A stretch of 64,000 nucleotides of DNA from Eutreptiella sp. 'Long Island Sound 2002'. Taxonomy: Eukaryota; Euglenozoa; Euglenophyceae; Eutreptiales; Eutreptiaceae. The first letter of the stretch is position 1; every line of letters starts with the position of its first letter. Positions 28,580 to 39,029 of this stretch are shown here, piece after piece. Both the position numbers and the translations under genes were made by a program. Location: the NCBI GenBank assembly GCA_964036045.1, contig OZ038397.1:27435640-27499639 (forward strand). The letters are read 5' to 3'. The notes beneath the pieces were generated by a model, which was not told the DNA's origin, searched no databases, and worked only from the letters and a program-made list of their open reading frames with translations.

Positions 28580-28617
28580 CCTAGCAGGGGAAACGCGTTG
28601 TGGCGTCCCCTGTTAGG
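28580..28617 (+). ncRNA. Conserved 38-nt hairpin, E3 copy
   Basis: CCTA-g-CAGGGG-aa-ACGC pairs with GCGT-CCCCTG-t-TAGG around the loop gttgtg. The E4 copy at 46214-46251 is unchanged. The function and transcribed strand are unknown. Confidence 0.5.
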
Positions 28618-29614
28618 CCACAGCTGCTTAGGAGCGCTGTGTTCTCTTGTCTTCTTCACAGGAGGGCCATTAGGGCCTGAGTGACCTTCGACAGCAGCAC
28701 CCAGTAGCGTGTGTAGGGGTTAGGGTCAGCAGGCCTGGCAGGAGGTGAGTGCAAGTGATGAGTGCTCACCCTGCCTTCGAAGGCCGGTGCTGGCGTTAGT
28801 GAGTGTAGTGTAGTGGTGTCTCCTGTCCCGCGTGCTTTTCCTCGTGGGCAGGGGAGTGCGTTTGCTTTTGGCCTGTAGCAAAAATGGGCGTTTTGTATGC
28901 CCTTAGCACTCTTGGCCACCCCTCCCCTCTTAGTAGGTAGGGCTTTTGCCGTTCTACCCCAAGGATAGGCGCCAGCACAGAAATTGGGCGCCATAGGAGT
29001 GGTAATAGTACCTGATTGGGACCTTCGGTCCGACGTCAGCGAAGCCCGGTCTCCGGGAGCCACGCTGGGGAGAGAAGTGAGACACATACAGACATACGTA
29101 GCACACTTAGGGGTATGGTAAACCCTGTAAGGAAGGGTAGAACCCCATGGGTCTGGACCAGTCAGGGGTCCTAACTGTGGGCTCGCTTGTCCCCAAGGAG
29201 GGAAGACACACCTTGCCTCATAACACCTTGCTTGTCATTCCCCCCTGGTGTAGGAAGCCACCGTTCTTCGTTGGCTCACCAAGGTCATTACATTAGGGCA
29301 GTACCCATGCAACACATGGTCAACAAGGCACACACTCGCTGGGTGGCTGCAATCATGATAAGCGGCCACCTGGCTCACGCTGGAAACCATAGGCGTGGGT
29401 CTGCAGGGCACAGACAGGGTCAGTGCAGTGCTCAGTATGCAGTAGTCTGTGAAAAACCAATGGCCTTCGGCCAGGGAGTGGTTGTCACGGGGGGCTAACG
29501 GTCCTGTCCTGCGATGCAATGCGGGGCAACTGTGACAACTGCTCTTACAGCCATACACAGGCATGTCTGCAGAAGAGTGCTCACTGCACCTGTCAGTAGA
29601 CTGACACAGGGTAA

Positions 29615-32600
29615 TTAGTTTCGCTTCTTACGCCGGGACATAGTCTCAGCACGGGTTAGGAGCTGCCCCTTGTTGTTCTCAACGAGGTAAGTGCGGAAGA
29701 TGGGGTTGATACTCCCATCTGGTTGTATGAAGGCTGACATAGGTTCCCAGGTCGCCTCAGACAACCCATAGCCATCCCACAGGGTAAGGAATTTCCAGCC
29801 CTGTTTATACTCGTGGCGAGCAATACCTGCAACCACGTAGTAACCATCGACTGCCATCTCATCGGCAGTCATCTCTTCGAGTTCATCTGCCTCCTCTGGA
29901 CTGGCAGCGTTCTCTAGGTCTATACGTTCAATCTCACTGTCGCTGAGGCGCCACTCATCCCAAGACAAGTCGTCAGGGGAGTGATAGTGCCTCAACTGCT
30001 TAGGAGCACATAGCAGTTCACCACCTAGACGTGGACTGCACCTGACATGGATCCTGGATCCATCTCTCATGATGATACGATAGGGTCCAAAGTAAGGGTC
30101 CTGTAGGCAGTTACGTGGCCAGGAGAGTAGGCGTGAATGGTGTACCAAAACAAGGTCACCAACCTTGATGCTGGCAGGTCGCCGTAGGCGGTTCCGTCGG
30201 CTCTGTTCACGGTCACGAATGTGCCTCAGGTTAGTACCAGCCTGGTTAGCCAGAGACTGCTTGTGTTCCAGCCAATCTCCCACAGGGCTCTTGAAGTCCT
30301 CAGGGAAGGGGGTTTTGAAGAACCAAGCAGGTCGTCCTCCATGGAACAGTTCGTGGGGGGTGAAACCCGTAGAAGAGCTCCGCTGTGAGTTCATGGACAG
30401 AACTTCCCAGGGCACTAGGCGTACCCAGTCCTTGGTGCGCTCCTGTTTCATCAGGATTCTTAAGTTTTGCTCCACCACACGGTTCTGTCTCTCACAGAGA
30501 GGGTTAGACGTGTGAGTGTAGGGCACACCTGTGGTTACCTCCACGTTGAGGGCATTTAGCACTCGTTTGTACCACCCAGTGTCACTGCGGATGCGTACAT
30601 CTTCATCAGAGTGCACCTGCTTAGGTGCTCCATAGGGTTCAAACCATTGTTCGACCAACATTTTTACAGTCTGCTCACCTGTGATTTTCTTATTGCAAGG
30701 GAACACACGGGTGAAGCGAGATAGACCACAGGTGACCACGAGGCAACTATCATAGCCGCCAAAGCGTGGTAGGCCGTGGATGTAATCCACGTAGAGAAGA
30801 GAGTTAGCACAATAGGGTATGGGTAAGCTGGAGATCAGGCCCCTATCCCTACTGTCGCTCTGCTTGCTGGCATGACAGCCACAAGCATCCACAATGGTCT
30901 GCATACGCGACCTCAGTTCAGTCAGGGTTAGACTAGAGTAGAAACACTCACGGAAGAAGTCCACTGAGCGATTAGCGCCAGTGTGACCAGAACTGAGATG
31001 GGACCATTGTAGGCACCCATCCAGTTGTGCCTCAGGCACAACAACTCAGTCCTCGTAGAAGAGGTACTGATTGTTTTTATACCACTGGTGCCCGTCAATG
31101 ACACGGGGTTCGAGACCAGTGCTGAGGGTTTGGAGAATTTCTTCATACTCTGACTGATAGTCGGTTAGACTCCAACCCTCCAGGATTCCAGCAGTGCGCA
31201 TGGACAGGTCAAGCTGGACATCCATACGCTGGAAAGCCTCTTTGGCGAGCGCCTCAGAGCTCTCACCAATAAGCGCATCGAAGTTGTTGCGCGATATATA
31301 GTCAGACAGTTCATTCTTAATCCCGGGGATATGATGCACTATCAGCCTGAACTGGCTCAGGTAAGTCCACCACCGTTTTAGCTTCGCTTTTTCTGGTGGT
31401 GGGCCCTTCTGAAAAGACTTCACAGGCTCCTGGTCACACGGCCAGACAATAGGGTTAGACCCCAGGAGTCGGGATTGTGACGATAGCACCAACATACCGG
31501 CCAGGAGTTCCTGGTCATAGGTGCTGTAGTTGGAACGCGCTTGGTTCCATTTCCAATTCCAGTGTCCCAGTGGCACCAGTCGCCACTCACTGGTAGGATA
31601 GTCATGTTTCAACGAACCATCACGGTTCAGTCCAGTAGTACGATAATGGCAGTGGGTTAGTTCGGCGGGGTTAAGCTCCTGCCATTGGTAGATCGTACCT
31701 CCCCCCCCTACATCACTGGCATCAGTGATCAGGACTATCTCGCCCTCAGGGCGGGGCACTCCCAGGCAGTTGGAGGAGGCAATCTTCTTCTTCAACTCCT
31801 GGAAACACTCTTCCTCTCTGGAGGTCCACCTCCAGGGAGTAGTTTTCTTGATCAGGTCAGTGAGGGGTGCAGAGGAGTAAGTAAAATTGTGGATGTGACG
31901 CCGATAGAAATTACAGGCGCCCACAAAACTCCTCACATCGTGTAGACTCTTCTTAGGGTCATCGCGAATCTGCATGTCCTGTAGGGGCTGCATCTTAGAC
32001 GCTGCTGGTTTCCACCAGCCATACCCCACGTCGAAACCCAAATACTCCATCTCCTCTTTCATAAACTCACATTTTTCGAGTTTGATTCGGAGATGGTTTT
32101 CTTGACAGACAGTGAAAAATTCACGGAGGAGAAGGACATGGTCCTCTTTGGTATTAGTACCCAAACTCACGTCGTCGATGTGTGCCTCCATTTCTGCACC
32201 CCGAGAAATCAACTCTTGTACTAGAGGCCTGCGCCTCAGTATGTACAAAATTTTGTTCATAAGCTCTTGGAGGAGCGCTGGGGCATTAGCCACCCCGAAA
32301 GGCATAACCTTCCACTTGAAGACACGACCCTTAGGGGTCATAAAGGCAAGCAGCTCCTGAGCTGCGGCGGTTAGGTCAACCTGCCAGAAACCAGAGCGTT
32401 TGTCCATTTTGGTCTTATACCTGCATTTGGCAATACGCTCCAGGGTGTTTTCCATGTTAGGAATACTCCCTGAGTGGTTCTGGGTTTTCTTGTTGACCTC
32501 ACCATAGTCTACAACAAGACGTAGGGCAGTCGACCCTGCATGGTTTAGCAACAAGGAAACAGGGACTGCAGTGATGGGGATAGTCCCCATGTTTATACTC

Positions 32601-34421
32601 TTCAACGAGGCCAGCATCAATGCATTCTTGGATCCGGCGCTCGATTTCTTCAACCTGTTCCTGTGGAGCGGGATAGGGACGACGCCTCACTCGCGTCTTT
32701 TCAAATTCTGGTTTCAATTTCAGGTCCATCTGGACCAGTTTTCTACAAGATAGGGGAGGCGGCAAGGCGCCGAACACCTCCTCATAGGTTATAAGTAGTT
32801 TCTTCAGGCGGGGGTCAAGGTTAAGACTCTTGACTTTCTGATGGAAATCCTCCTCAGCATGGAGGTTGCTTTTTCCATGTTCTTTCTTTTTATGCCGATC
32901 AGCAGTTTCGGCAGGTACAGTACCATCGTCCCACTCAGGGGGACATTGCTGCCCATAGTGTAGAGAATACACTAGAGGTATCTCAGGATCAGGCAGCGTA
33001 TAGGACTCATCGTCCTCCTCAGACCAGATGGAGTATTTGCAGGTCTGTCTGAGGTATTGCAGCCGCTCTTGGCGCTCAATACCTTCGGCCTTCAGGTACA
33101 ACAGCCGTCGGAGTTCTTGAGTGTCATGCTCAGACAATGGCATGTTATTAGCAGCAGGCCGTGCCAGAGCATCAGTACTCGGGGCCACGGGTTCACCTGT
33201 GTGCACAGGCTGCATGTGTAGCACTGGTTTCCCAACAGAGGAAGCGGGTTCAGAGGTTGACTCTAGATCTACCTCCTCTAGCAACAGCTGGGCCAGGAAA
33301 GCACTATGTTTTAGGTCAACACAGCTGGGATCAACAGAGGGAATAGTGCTGGCGATCTCAGACAGTGGGTCGTCAGCATCCTGTTTTACAGTTGCAGGTT
33401 CCAGATAGTCATCAGGAGACTCACACCCTATAAGTGTGGCAGATAGGTGCTCAGGAGATCGATTTTTGAGATCATAAAGGGTCAGGCCACGATTTTCGGC
33501 CATGACCTCTTTTAGTAGCACCTGGTCCAGGTCACACAGGGGTACAGGATTGAGAGATCCATCGATGATGGACAGGAAACTGGCCCACTCAGGGGCCTGC
33601 ATAGCTGTGTCTGAGTCCTCAGGCACATAGATGGGGCCGTCGGGGAGTTGCACTCTTCCCACGGTCATTCGGTCAAGCATACGGCGCCAGTAAGCATGTT
33701 CACCAGAGCAACCCCAGTCAGGGGTGCACATAACAACCCTTCCTCCCTCATAAGCGATTTTGGTTAGAACCTTCGCGAGCAGGGAGAAGGGAGGGTTAGC
33801 ATACGCTAGGCCCATTGCTTTCCAGAAGAAACGGAAAGCATTGTTCATTTGTTTCGAGCAGTACAACTGTATGATGTGCTGTTGTTGGCTCGCAAACAAT
33901 TCCACCTGGATCTCATCCAGGTTTACCTGGAGGGCCGCCAGTCCATTTTTGAGAACATGACGGGCCAGTTGGTAGTTTTCAGTACGATAATTCGTCTTGG
34001 CTGCGTAGCGCAGCCCAGACTCTTTTCGTCCTGACAGCTCCAAAGAAAAGGAGAATAGCCCACTGCCAAAGTCGCAGTGCAAAGAGTAAGGACGCTGTAG
34101 GGACAGCATTTTTACCTGGGGGTTTCTTCTTAGAAAGTCGGTACCAATGACGATGTCAAAGGCGTCAGTGTCCAACACTCTGCAGTGTTGGGTCACGGTT
34201 TCGTCGCCCAGACATATGGTCACATCGACCCCCCCCAAGGAATGGATGGTACGTCCATCCCCTACTCTTATGGCCACGGTCTTAGTTTTCCTGAAAGTTT
34301 TAAGCAGGCGCCGGGCCACTATGGAAAGTGTTGCACCGGTATCAAGCACTGCTCGAAAAACCTGATCCCCGATTTTCACGAGGATCCAGAAAACCAAGTC
34401 CTCCTCTTCGGAGCCGCCCCC
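29615..34421 (-). pseudogene. pol: E3 Pol: PR, Dam-like domain, RT, RNase H, IN, chromodomain
   Basis: Starts in the gag frame after UAG 34422-34424. Retropepsin AVLDTGATLSIVA; Dam-like segment VELFASQQQHIIQLYCSK, then AYANPPFSLLAKVLTKIA and VVMCTPDWG (NPPF near 33783-33794). A net +1 shift near 32520 breaks the frame just before RT. RT motif is AHIDD (32171-32182) rather than YIDD. RNase H has TDASD and CDQEPV. A CGA to TGA type stop at 31046-31048 interrupts the sequence before the integrase zinc region (HLSSGHTGANR, then CGCHASK). The integrase core has YVDYIHG, HSDEDVRIRSD and NPLCERQNRV. The end is a chromodomain (WKFLTLWDGYG, ATWEPMSAFIQ) and stop UAA. Domain order equals E4. Confidence 0.88.
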
Positions 34422-36599
34422 CTATTCCTCATCAGGGAATTTCACATCCACTCCTGCAGCCATGAGGGACTTGGCCATCCAGGCTAAGCGCCTCTTCTTA
34501 GAATTATTCCCCTCAGGGGTAGCGTTATCCCCTTGGGGGCGCTTCTGGGGGACACCTGCGGCAGGAGCGGGTGTAGCAGCAGGAGTAGGTGTAGCAACGG
34601 GCGCTGATGAGCGCCTCTGGGGGTTAGGGGGTCCAGTTTTGCCACCCCCCTTGCCACCTCCTTTACCTTTATCCCCATTCGGGGGATTTCTGGCGGGCGT
34701 CTGGGTCTTCTGGCGCTCCGCCTCCTGACGCTTGAGTTTGTCACTCTCGCGTTTCTTGATGTGGCATTTGTCCTCATAGTGACAACGTTTGCCACAGTAA
34801 CCACAGGTGATGGTACACCTGAAGTGGTCCTGATGGGTCACAGTTTTCCCATCTTTAGTATGCTGCTGACGTTTCATCTGCAGCATACAGCCACTGCGGA
34901 GATCGCAGTCAGAGGCATGACAAGGTCCCCCCTTGTCATTGACAGGTCGGCAGTAAAACAGGGGGGGTGTGCCTGCATCAGTTGGAACCTCGTTCATGGC
35001 ACGTAGGTTGCCCCTCCCTTTACCACCTCCCTGGTGGGTGTTAGTGGGATTTTTATGCCCCTTCCCTTCGCCACGTTCAGGGGTAGGGGTACCACCTCGT
35101 CCCAAATGCTTCTTGAGGAATTTCTCCATGTGGGAGTCATTCTCTCGCTCAAGAGCTAGCTCAATCAAGAGATCCACCAGTGTATCGTACGAGTGGGTCC
35201 TGCTCTTCCTCTCAGAGGTGGAGCGGCAATCATCCCACGTACGCTGGGGGATCTTACTCATGAGCCACAGGTGGGGCTCAGTGGCTCCGTAGGAGCCCAC
35301 ATTCATCCTCTAAAATAAGTACTCCAAGTCGCACACATACTCAGAAATTCGCGCAGCGGATGGAAACTCCGGGAGCATAGGTAGCTCCTCGATCTATGTG
35401 CGTACGCTGAGGTCAGTCTCATAGACTGGAAATGTTTTCTCTAAGCTCAGGAGTACCTCTGCCCAGGTAGAACAGGTTTTCACAATCTGTTTGACCTGTT
35501 TTTGCAAAAATTTCTTTTTGCATGAGCGTTTTAGCAGTGAACATTTGGTGGCCACATCCACATGGGATTGGCCAGTCAACAAAAGGAACTCTGCAAATTC
35601 TTCTGCCCATTCAGCCAGATTTTTGGGGTCGAACTCCGGCAGTTCCAGCTGGATGTTCGCCTGGGCAATTGGTCTGCCCGTCTTCTCACCCCCCGGAGTT
35701 AGGCCTGAAGGCGACACGCCGGCAAGAGGGGCCAGGGCTGACAGCCCTCTTCTCTCACTCTCTGTGACAGGCACGTCCTGTAGATCCGCCATAGGCACAG
35801 TCCTGGCACGGGGGTGAAAGGGGCTGGGGCAGGTAACCTTAGGCAACAGCCTTGAGACCCTCGATCTCTTGAGATCTTCGGCCAGGGTACTCAGCCCTGG
35901 AGAGAGAGAGAGGAACTCAGGCTTGGGTAAGGGTTCTGCAATACCCAGTTTAGCCTTAATGGCCTCCGATAAGGCCGTCACATCTGGATCTTCTGATCCA
36001 GACAGGAATTTGGCCAGCAGCTCGGCCGTTTGATCCAGGGCACCGTAGGTTGGCCTTGGATGTTGTTGTTCTTCGACTCGTGTTGGGCCCACTTCGGGAG
36101 CCCTTGGGGTTGGATACTCAGGTCTTAGTCGTCTTGGCAGGGATGCAGTGGACGGAGGACCAGAGTGTGCGTAGGACCCTAGATCTGTACGTGGTCTGGA
36201 TCCATGTACAGCCAATGGCTCCTCTCCATCTTCCCCACGGATGGATTTATAGTACTCCTCATGCATGATGTACTCATCCATCTTCATCTTCAGCTTCTCA
36301 TACTCCTCAGGTCCTTCAATGGCAGTTGAGGATGAAGCTGGACAATTGGATCTTGATACTGAAGCAGCCACACGTCTGTGGAGGTGACTGAAGCTGTCTC
36401 CACCGTGTGCTGCTAAGGCCTCGGTGGTAAGGCCTTTATTCTCTTCCGCCCTTCTGCGTTCTGGATCTCCTTGGGACCCAGATGCGCCACTGAGATGATG
36501 TGGAGCTCGGTGTGGTGGTTCACTCATTGGGTGGGCCATGCTGCCCATTTGTACTTGGACAGTTCGGATAGGCCAGGTCCTGACGCTTGGCGTGGACAT
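34422..36599 (-). pseudogene. gag: E3 Gag with two internal UAG codons
   Basis: Starts 36599 (MSTPSVRTWPIRTVQ). One frame runs to 34422 but has UAG at 35394-35396 and 35310-35312; both flanks read on (DLSVRT, then IEELPMLPEF). The N-terminal half is disordered, then a capsid-like part (FDPKNLAEWAEEFAEFLLL, then LSLEKTFP). The C-terminal half has Cys-His clusters, including a classic CCHC zinc knuckle CGYCGKRCHYEDKC (near 34760-34805), then a Lys-Gly-Pro-rich tail. It ends at UAG 34422-34424, in frame with pol, so readthrough is plausible there. The inner UAGs look like CAG to TAG decay for at least the first. Confidence 0.8.
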
Positions 36600-36670
36600 G
36601 ATGAACTTGTTGTTGAGCTTTTGTTCTGCACTTCTTCTCAGGGTCGGTTCAAAAGGTCACAAGGGACTGT

Positions 36671-36681
36671 CTCTGCTACCA
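36671..36681 (-). other. E3 primer binding site (initiator tRNA-Met type)
   Basis: TGGTAGCAGAG on the minus strand, identical to that of E2. Its first T is the last base of the LTR, which confirms the LTR end despite the unusual terminal bases. Confidence 0.85.
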
Positions 36682-37393
36682 GAAAGATTGTCCTTGAATT
36701 ATGCCCTAGGTCTTTTGATGTATTCCTGCAGGTTTTGTAGTTGAAAACCCCAAACCAAAGCAGCAAGTAGAGCAAGGACTGAATGTGGATCGAATCAATG
36801 ATTGGTTTTGGAATCCAGTGTAACACAGAAGGGCTGCAGATAGACAAAGCAGGTTTATGCACATAGATTCAATCACAAATGGATAATACAAAAGGTTTTA
36901 TATGAAAATTAATCAGACTCTAGCCTCAGAGGTGGCATTAGGCACTTCATGTGCACTCTTTTGGATGAAATGGTGCTGGTTAGGACTGAGAGGCATAGAT
37001 GTCAGGACCACACAGAAAATGACTTGGCCAAGCAACTGAATTCAGAAACAGTTACAAAGTAGGACCACAATAAGTGGTAGAAACAATTGAGTATAGGGGT
37101 CTTGGGGTGGGAGACCACTTAGGCTTAACCTCCAAGGCCAACAAGCATGCAATGCCTGATTTTTTTTGGTATGTCCTCCATGAAGGAAGGTACCTCCGCT
37201 CAGTTGAGTGGTAGGGGTGAACTTCATGGGGGGGCTAGGGTCACAACCCTAGTTACTTTGAGAAAGTGTACTTTAGGCAACAAAAGAGAGATAAAAACAC
37301 TTAAGTTGGTCTTAGCATCAACAAAGGGTTTTAAGGGGGGCTTAGCCTGGATCAAGCCCTCCAAGAAAGACATGGCAGTGACTTTTTCTTACT
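36681..37393 (-). repeat. E3 5' LTR
   Basis: Paired with 26199-26911. No Gag start is encoded here; gag begins 82 bp downstream of the LTR. A short frame runs out of the LTR over the primer site (36862-36638), but it is not in frame with gag. Confidence 0.9.
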
Positions 37394-37398
37394 CTACG
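37394..37398. repeat. Target site duplication of E3, right copy (ctacg)
   Basis: Matches 26194-26198. Confidence 0.85.
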
Positions 37399-37512
37399 CA
37401 GACATCTCGCGGACCGCGTCGTTCAGCACGCGGTGGAGTTATCAACTAGCAAATGCCCAATGTCACTTGGTTGGGCAAAGGATTGTAGCGCCAATGCACT
37501 AGCGTGCAACTC
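37399..37512 (-). pseudogene. DIRS-like RNase H fragment between E3 and E4
   Basis: Minus-strand reading gives ELHASALALQSFAQPSDIG, then HLLVDNSTAC, and after a one-base shift VLNDAVREMSA, followed across the E3 insertion by NVQIRPDWVPSAENPAD. This is the ordered RNase H motif series of DIRS-type elements. The right edge at 37512 is where the E4 LTR begins, so E4 also landed in this element. Confidence 0.75.
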
Positions 37513-37665
37513 TAGAAAAGTTTATAGTGTTTTCAGCACTGTGTTTTGCCTCTCCTGCTGCTTGCTGTTGGTGTAGGGTTTCCTGCTGCTTGTTTTTGGA
37601 GATGAAAAGCTTTTGTTTTGATGAAATACAGCCACTCCAAGTCACTCCAGGATAGCCCAAGCCAA
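37513..37665 (-). repeat. E4 3' LTR, piece left of the LINE
   Basis: Starts agaaaag, like the E3 LTR plus-strand start agaaag. It follows the DIRS fragment directly and ends in the LINE target site. The boundary is set by where RNase H homology stops, so it may be off by a few bases. Confidence 0.6.
37652..37665. repeat. LINE target site duplication, left copy
   Basis: atagcccaagccaa, repeated at 43925-43938. Confidence 0.85.
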
Positions 37666-37667
37666 GG

Positions 37668-38174
37668 TACAATCCAGAATCAAAAGAAGTTGAACCTTTT
37701 GAACCGACCCCTCCTGAGTTTATTCAAGCGATTGGGCTACGGGCATTCTCTGCCTGCGCCCAGGTGCTGCCCTCCTCTGTCTTATGCCCCAATATGTGGT
37801 CAGTGGCTCAATACGAACCTGGCAGTGGCCTGAGGAGCCACGTAGACGTCCCTCAGCTAGGCCCTTATGTCCTGGATGCCTCCTTTGGGTCAGGTGCGGA
37901 AATGGTTTTCGAACCGCGTCCCCTCCCCGGATCCACCCTCTTTAAGAAAAGGCAAAAAGTCTTCCTACAGCGCCGCAGCCTCCTCCTAATTTTTGGGGAA
38001 GCCCGCGACAAATGGAAACACCAAATCCCAGCTCGCGACTATGACACAGTGGAGAAGCGGCGCATTCCTCGAGACTTGAGGGTATCCCTTGTCTTCCGTC
38101 ACACTGGTGTAGGAACGGGCCTCCGTACGACATCCTCAGAGCCCCCGGACCCAGAGCAACATGAGACGAATTAA
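37668..38174 (+). pseudogene. AlkB-like Fe(II)/2-oxoglutarate dioxygenase domain of the LINE
   Basis: About 168 codons with no initiating ATG at the 5' end. The family's core is present: AQYEPGSGLRSHVD with the metal-binding HxD (37839-37847), a strand pair ending FGSGAEMVFEP, LLLIFGEARDKWKHQIP with the second metal His (38019-38021), and RDLRVSLVFR with the two 2-oxoglutarate-side Arg (38079-38081 and 38097-38099). AlkB proteins remove alkyl groups from nucleic-acid bases by oxidation. It lies inside the LINE target duplications, so it travels with the LINE. A UAA at 38172 separates it from the Cys-rich frame. It may act on the element RNA or cDNA; that is inference. Confidence 0.8.
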
Positions 38175-38312
38175 GGAACCTACACTCGGTGTCACCCTCC
38201 TGTGCACACGAGACGTGATCTTCGCTTTATTACCCCAGATACCCTCCATCACCATTATTGCATGTTATCAGGCATGGCAAGGCCATCGCTCTACCACTCC
38301 CCTTGTACGTAA

Positions 38313-39029
38313 CATGAATTCCTTAACCCCTGTGACCGCCAGGTATGCCCTGACCGGGCTGATCTGTGCTCACTGTGTACCAGACCACAAAATCCTGTGG
38401 TCCCCTTTGTGGGAAGCTCTGATGAGTATACCGAATGCTACCCGTCCCCATATTCTTTCTGCCCCCCTTCCACCCGTCAGTGCCACCGCAGTAGTAGTAA
38501 CATGAGACGGTGTCAAGAGGTCCTCGCCCGCGTGGGCGTGCACGGTGCCTCCCTCACCGCCACTGTCTCTCGCATCGCGGAGATTCTCCCTGTGGAGCAA
38601 GCACACATCAATCCGAGAATATTGGTCCCAGACACAAGTGTCTCCACAGACCTGGCCATACACCCCTCTCTTCGCACTGCCTGTGACACGGCCTTACGCC
38701 ACTCGCCCAAAGCATACGCACAAGCACTTCACTCTCGGATTTCTGCACTAGAACAGTGCGAACCCGACCCCTCAATACGGAATGAGGACCCTGCCCACAT
38801 ACCAACGCTTCTGACACCGGACTCCCCACTGAGTGCCCGCTATTCCTCCATTCGGACACCCTCCTTCCCCCCTCCCCCCCAAGTGCACAAGCTCTTCAAA
38901 CCTAAACGCTTGCGCCGCCCCCCCCCCTTCTCTCCCCTCCGTCCCGGCCATCCGTGTCGTGTCCTTCAACACGGCAAAGAGCCAGAACACACCCGCGGCA
39001 ATCTTGCACTTCCTAAACGAGGGATATGA
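38313..39029 (+). CDS. LINE Cys-rich ORF downstream of AlkB
   Basis: Same frame as the AlkB piece, after UAA codons at 38172 and 38310. It begins with a Cys-rich stretch (CDRQVCPDRADLCSLC, then CYPSPYSFCPPSTRQC) that could bind zinc, followed by about 170 residues without a known domain. It overlaps the start of the long ORF in another frame. It may be the C-terminal half of an ORF1 that once included AlkB. The first ATG of the frame is at 38397 or 38502. Confidence 0.45.
   Translation, partial: HEFLNPCDRQVCPDRADLCSLCTRPQNPVVPFVGSSDEYTECYPSPYSFCPPSTRQCHRSSSNMRRCQEVLARVGVHGASLTATVSRIAEILPVEQAHINPRILVPDTSVSTDLAIHPSLRTACDTALRHSPKAYAQALHSRISALEQCEPDPSIRNEDPAHIPTLLTPDSPLSARYSSIRTPSFPPPPQVHKLFKPKRLRRPPPFSPLRPGHPCRVLQHGKEPEHTRGNLALPKRGI

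Larger units (their letters stand above)
26919..29614 (-). other. E3 3' noncoding region (2.7 kb)
   Basis: Lies between the integrase stop and the polypurine tract. No coding frame is convincing on either strand. It contains a tRNA-like segment (27136-27215), a conserved set of hairpins (28081-28366) and a further hairpin (28580-28617), all listed separately. The plus strand shows repeated acceptor-like motifs (pyrimidine-rich, then CAG), for example at 27942-27951, 28378-28390 and 28642-28652. Confidence 0.6.
26199..37393 (-). mobile_element. E3: full-length Ty3-like retrotransposon with AG...CT LTRs
   Basis: 11.2 kb, minus. LTRs of 713 bp (26199-26911 and 36681-37393) differ at about ten sites (roughly 1.4 percent), with 5-bp TSD, PBS and polypurine tract in place. 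Read in element orientation the LTR begins AGTAAG and ends TTTCT, not TG...CA. Gag and pol carry several stops and a frameshift, so the copy is dead. It is related to E4 by protein and by its long structured 3' noncoding region. Confidence 0.92.
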
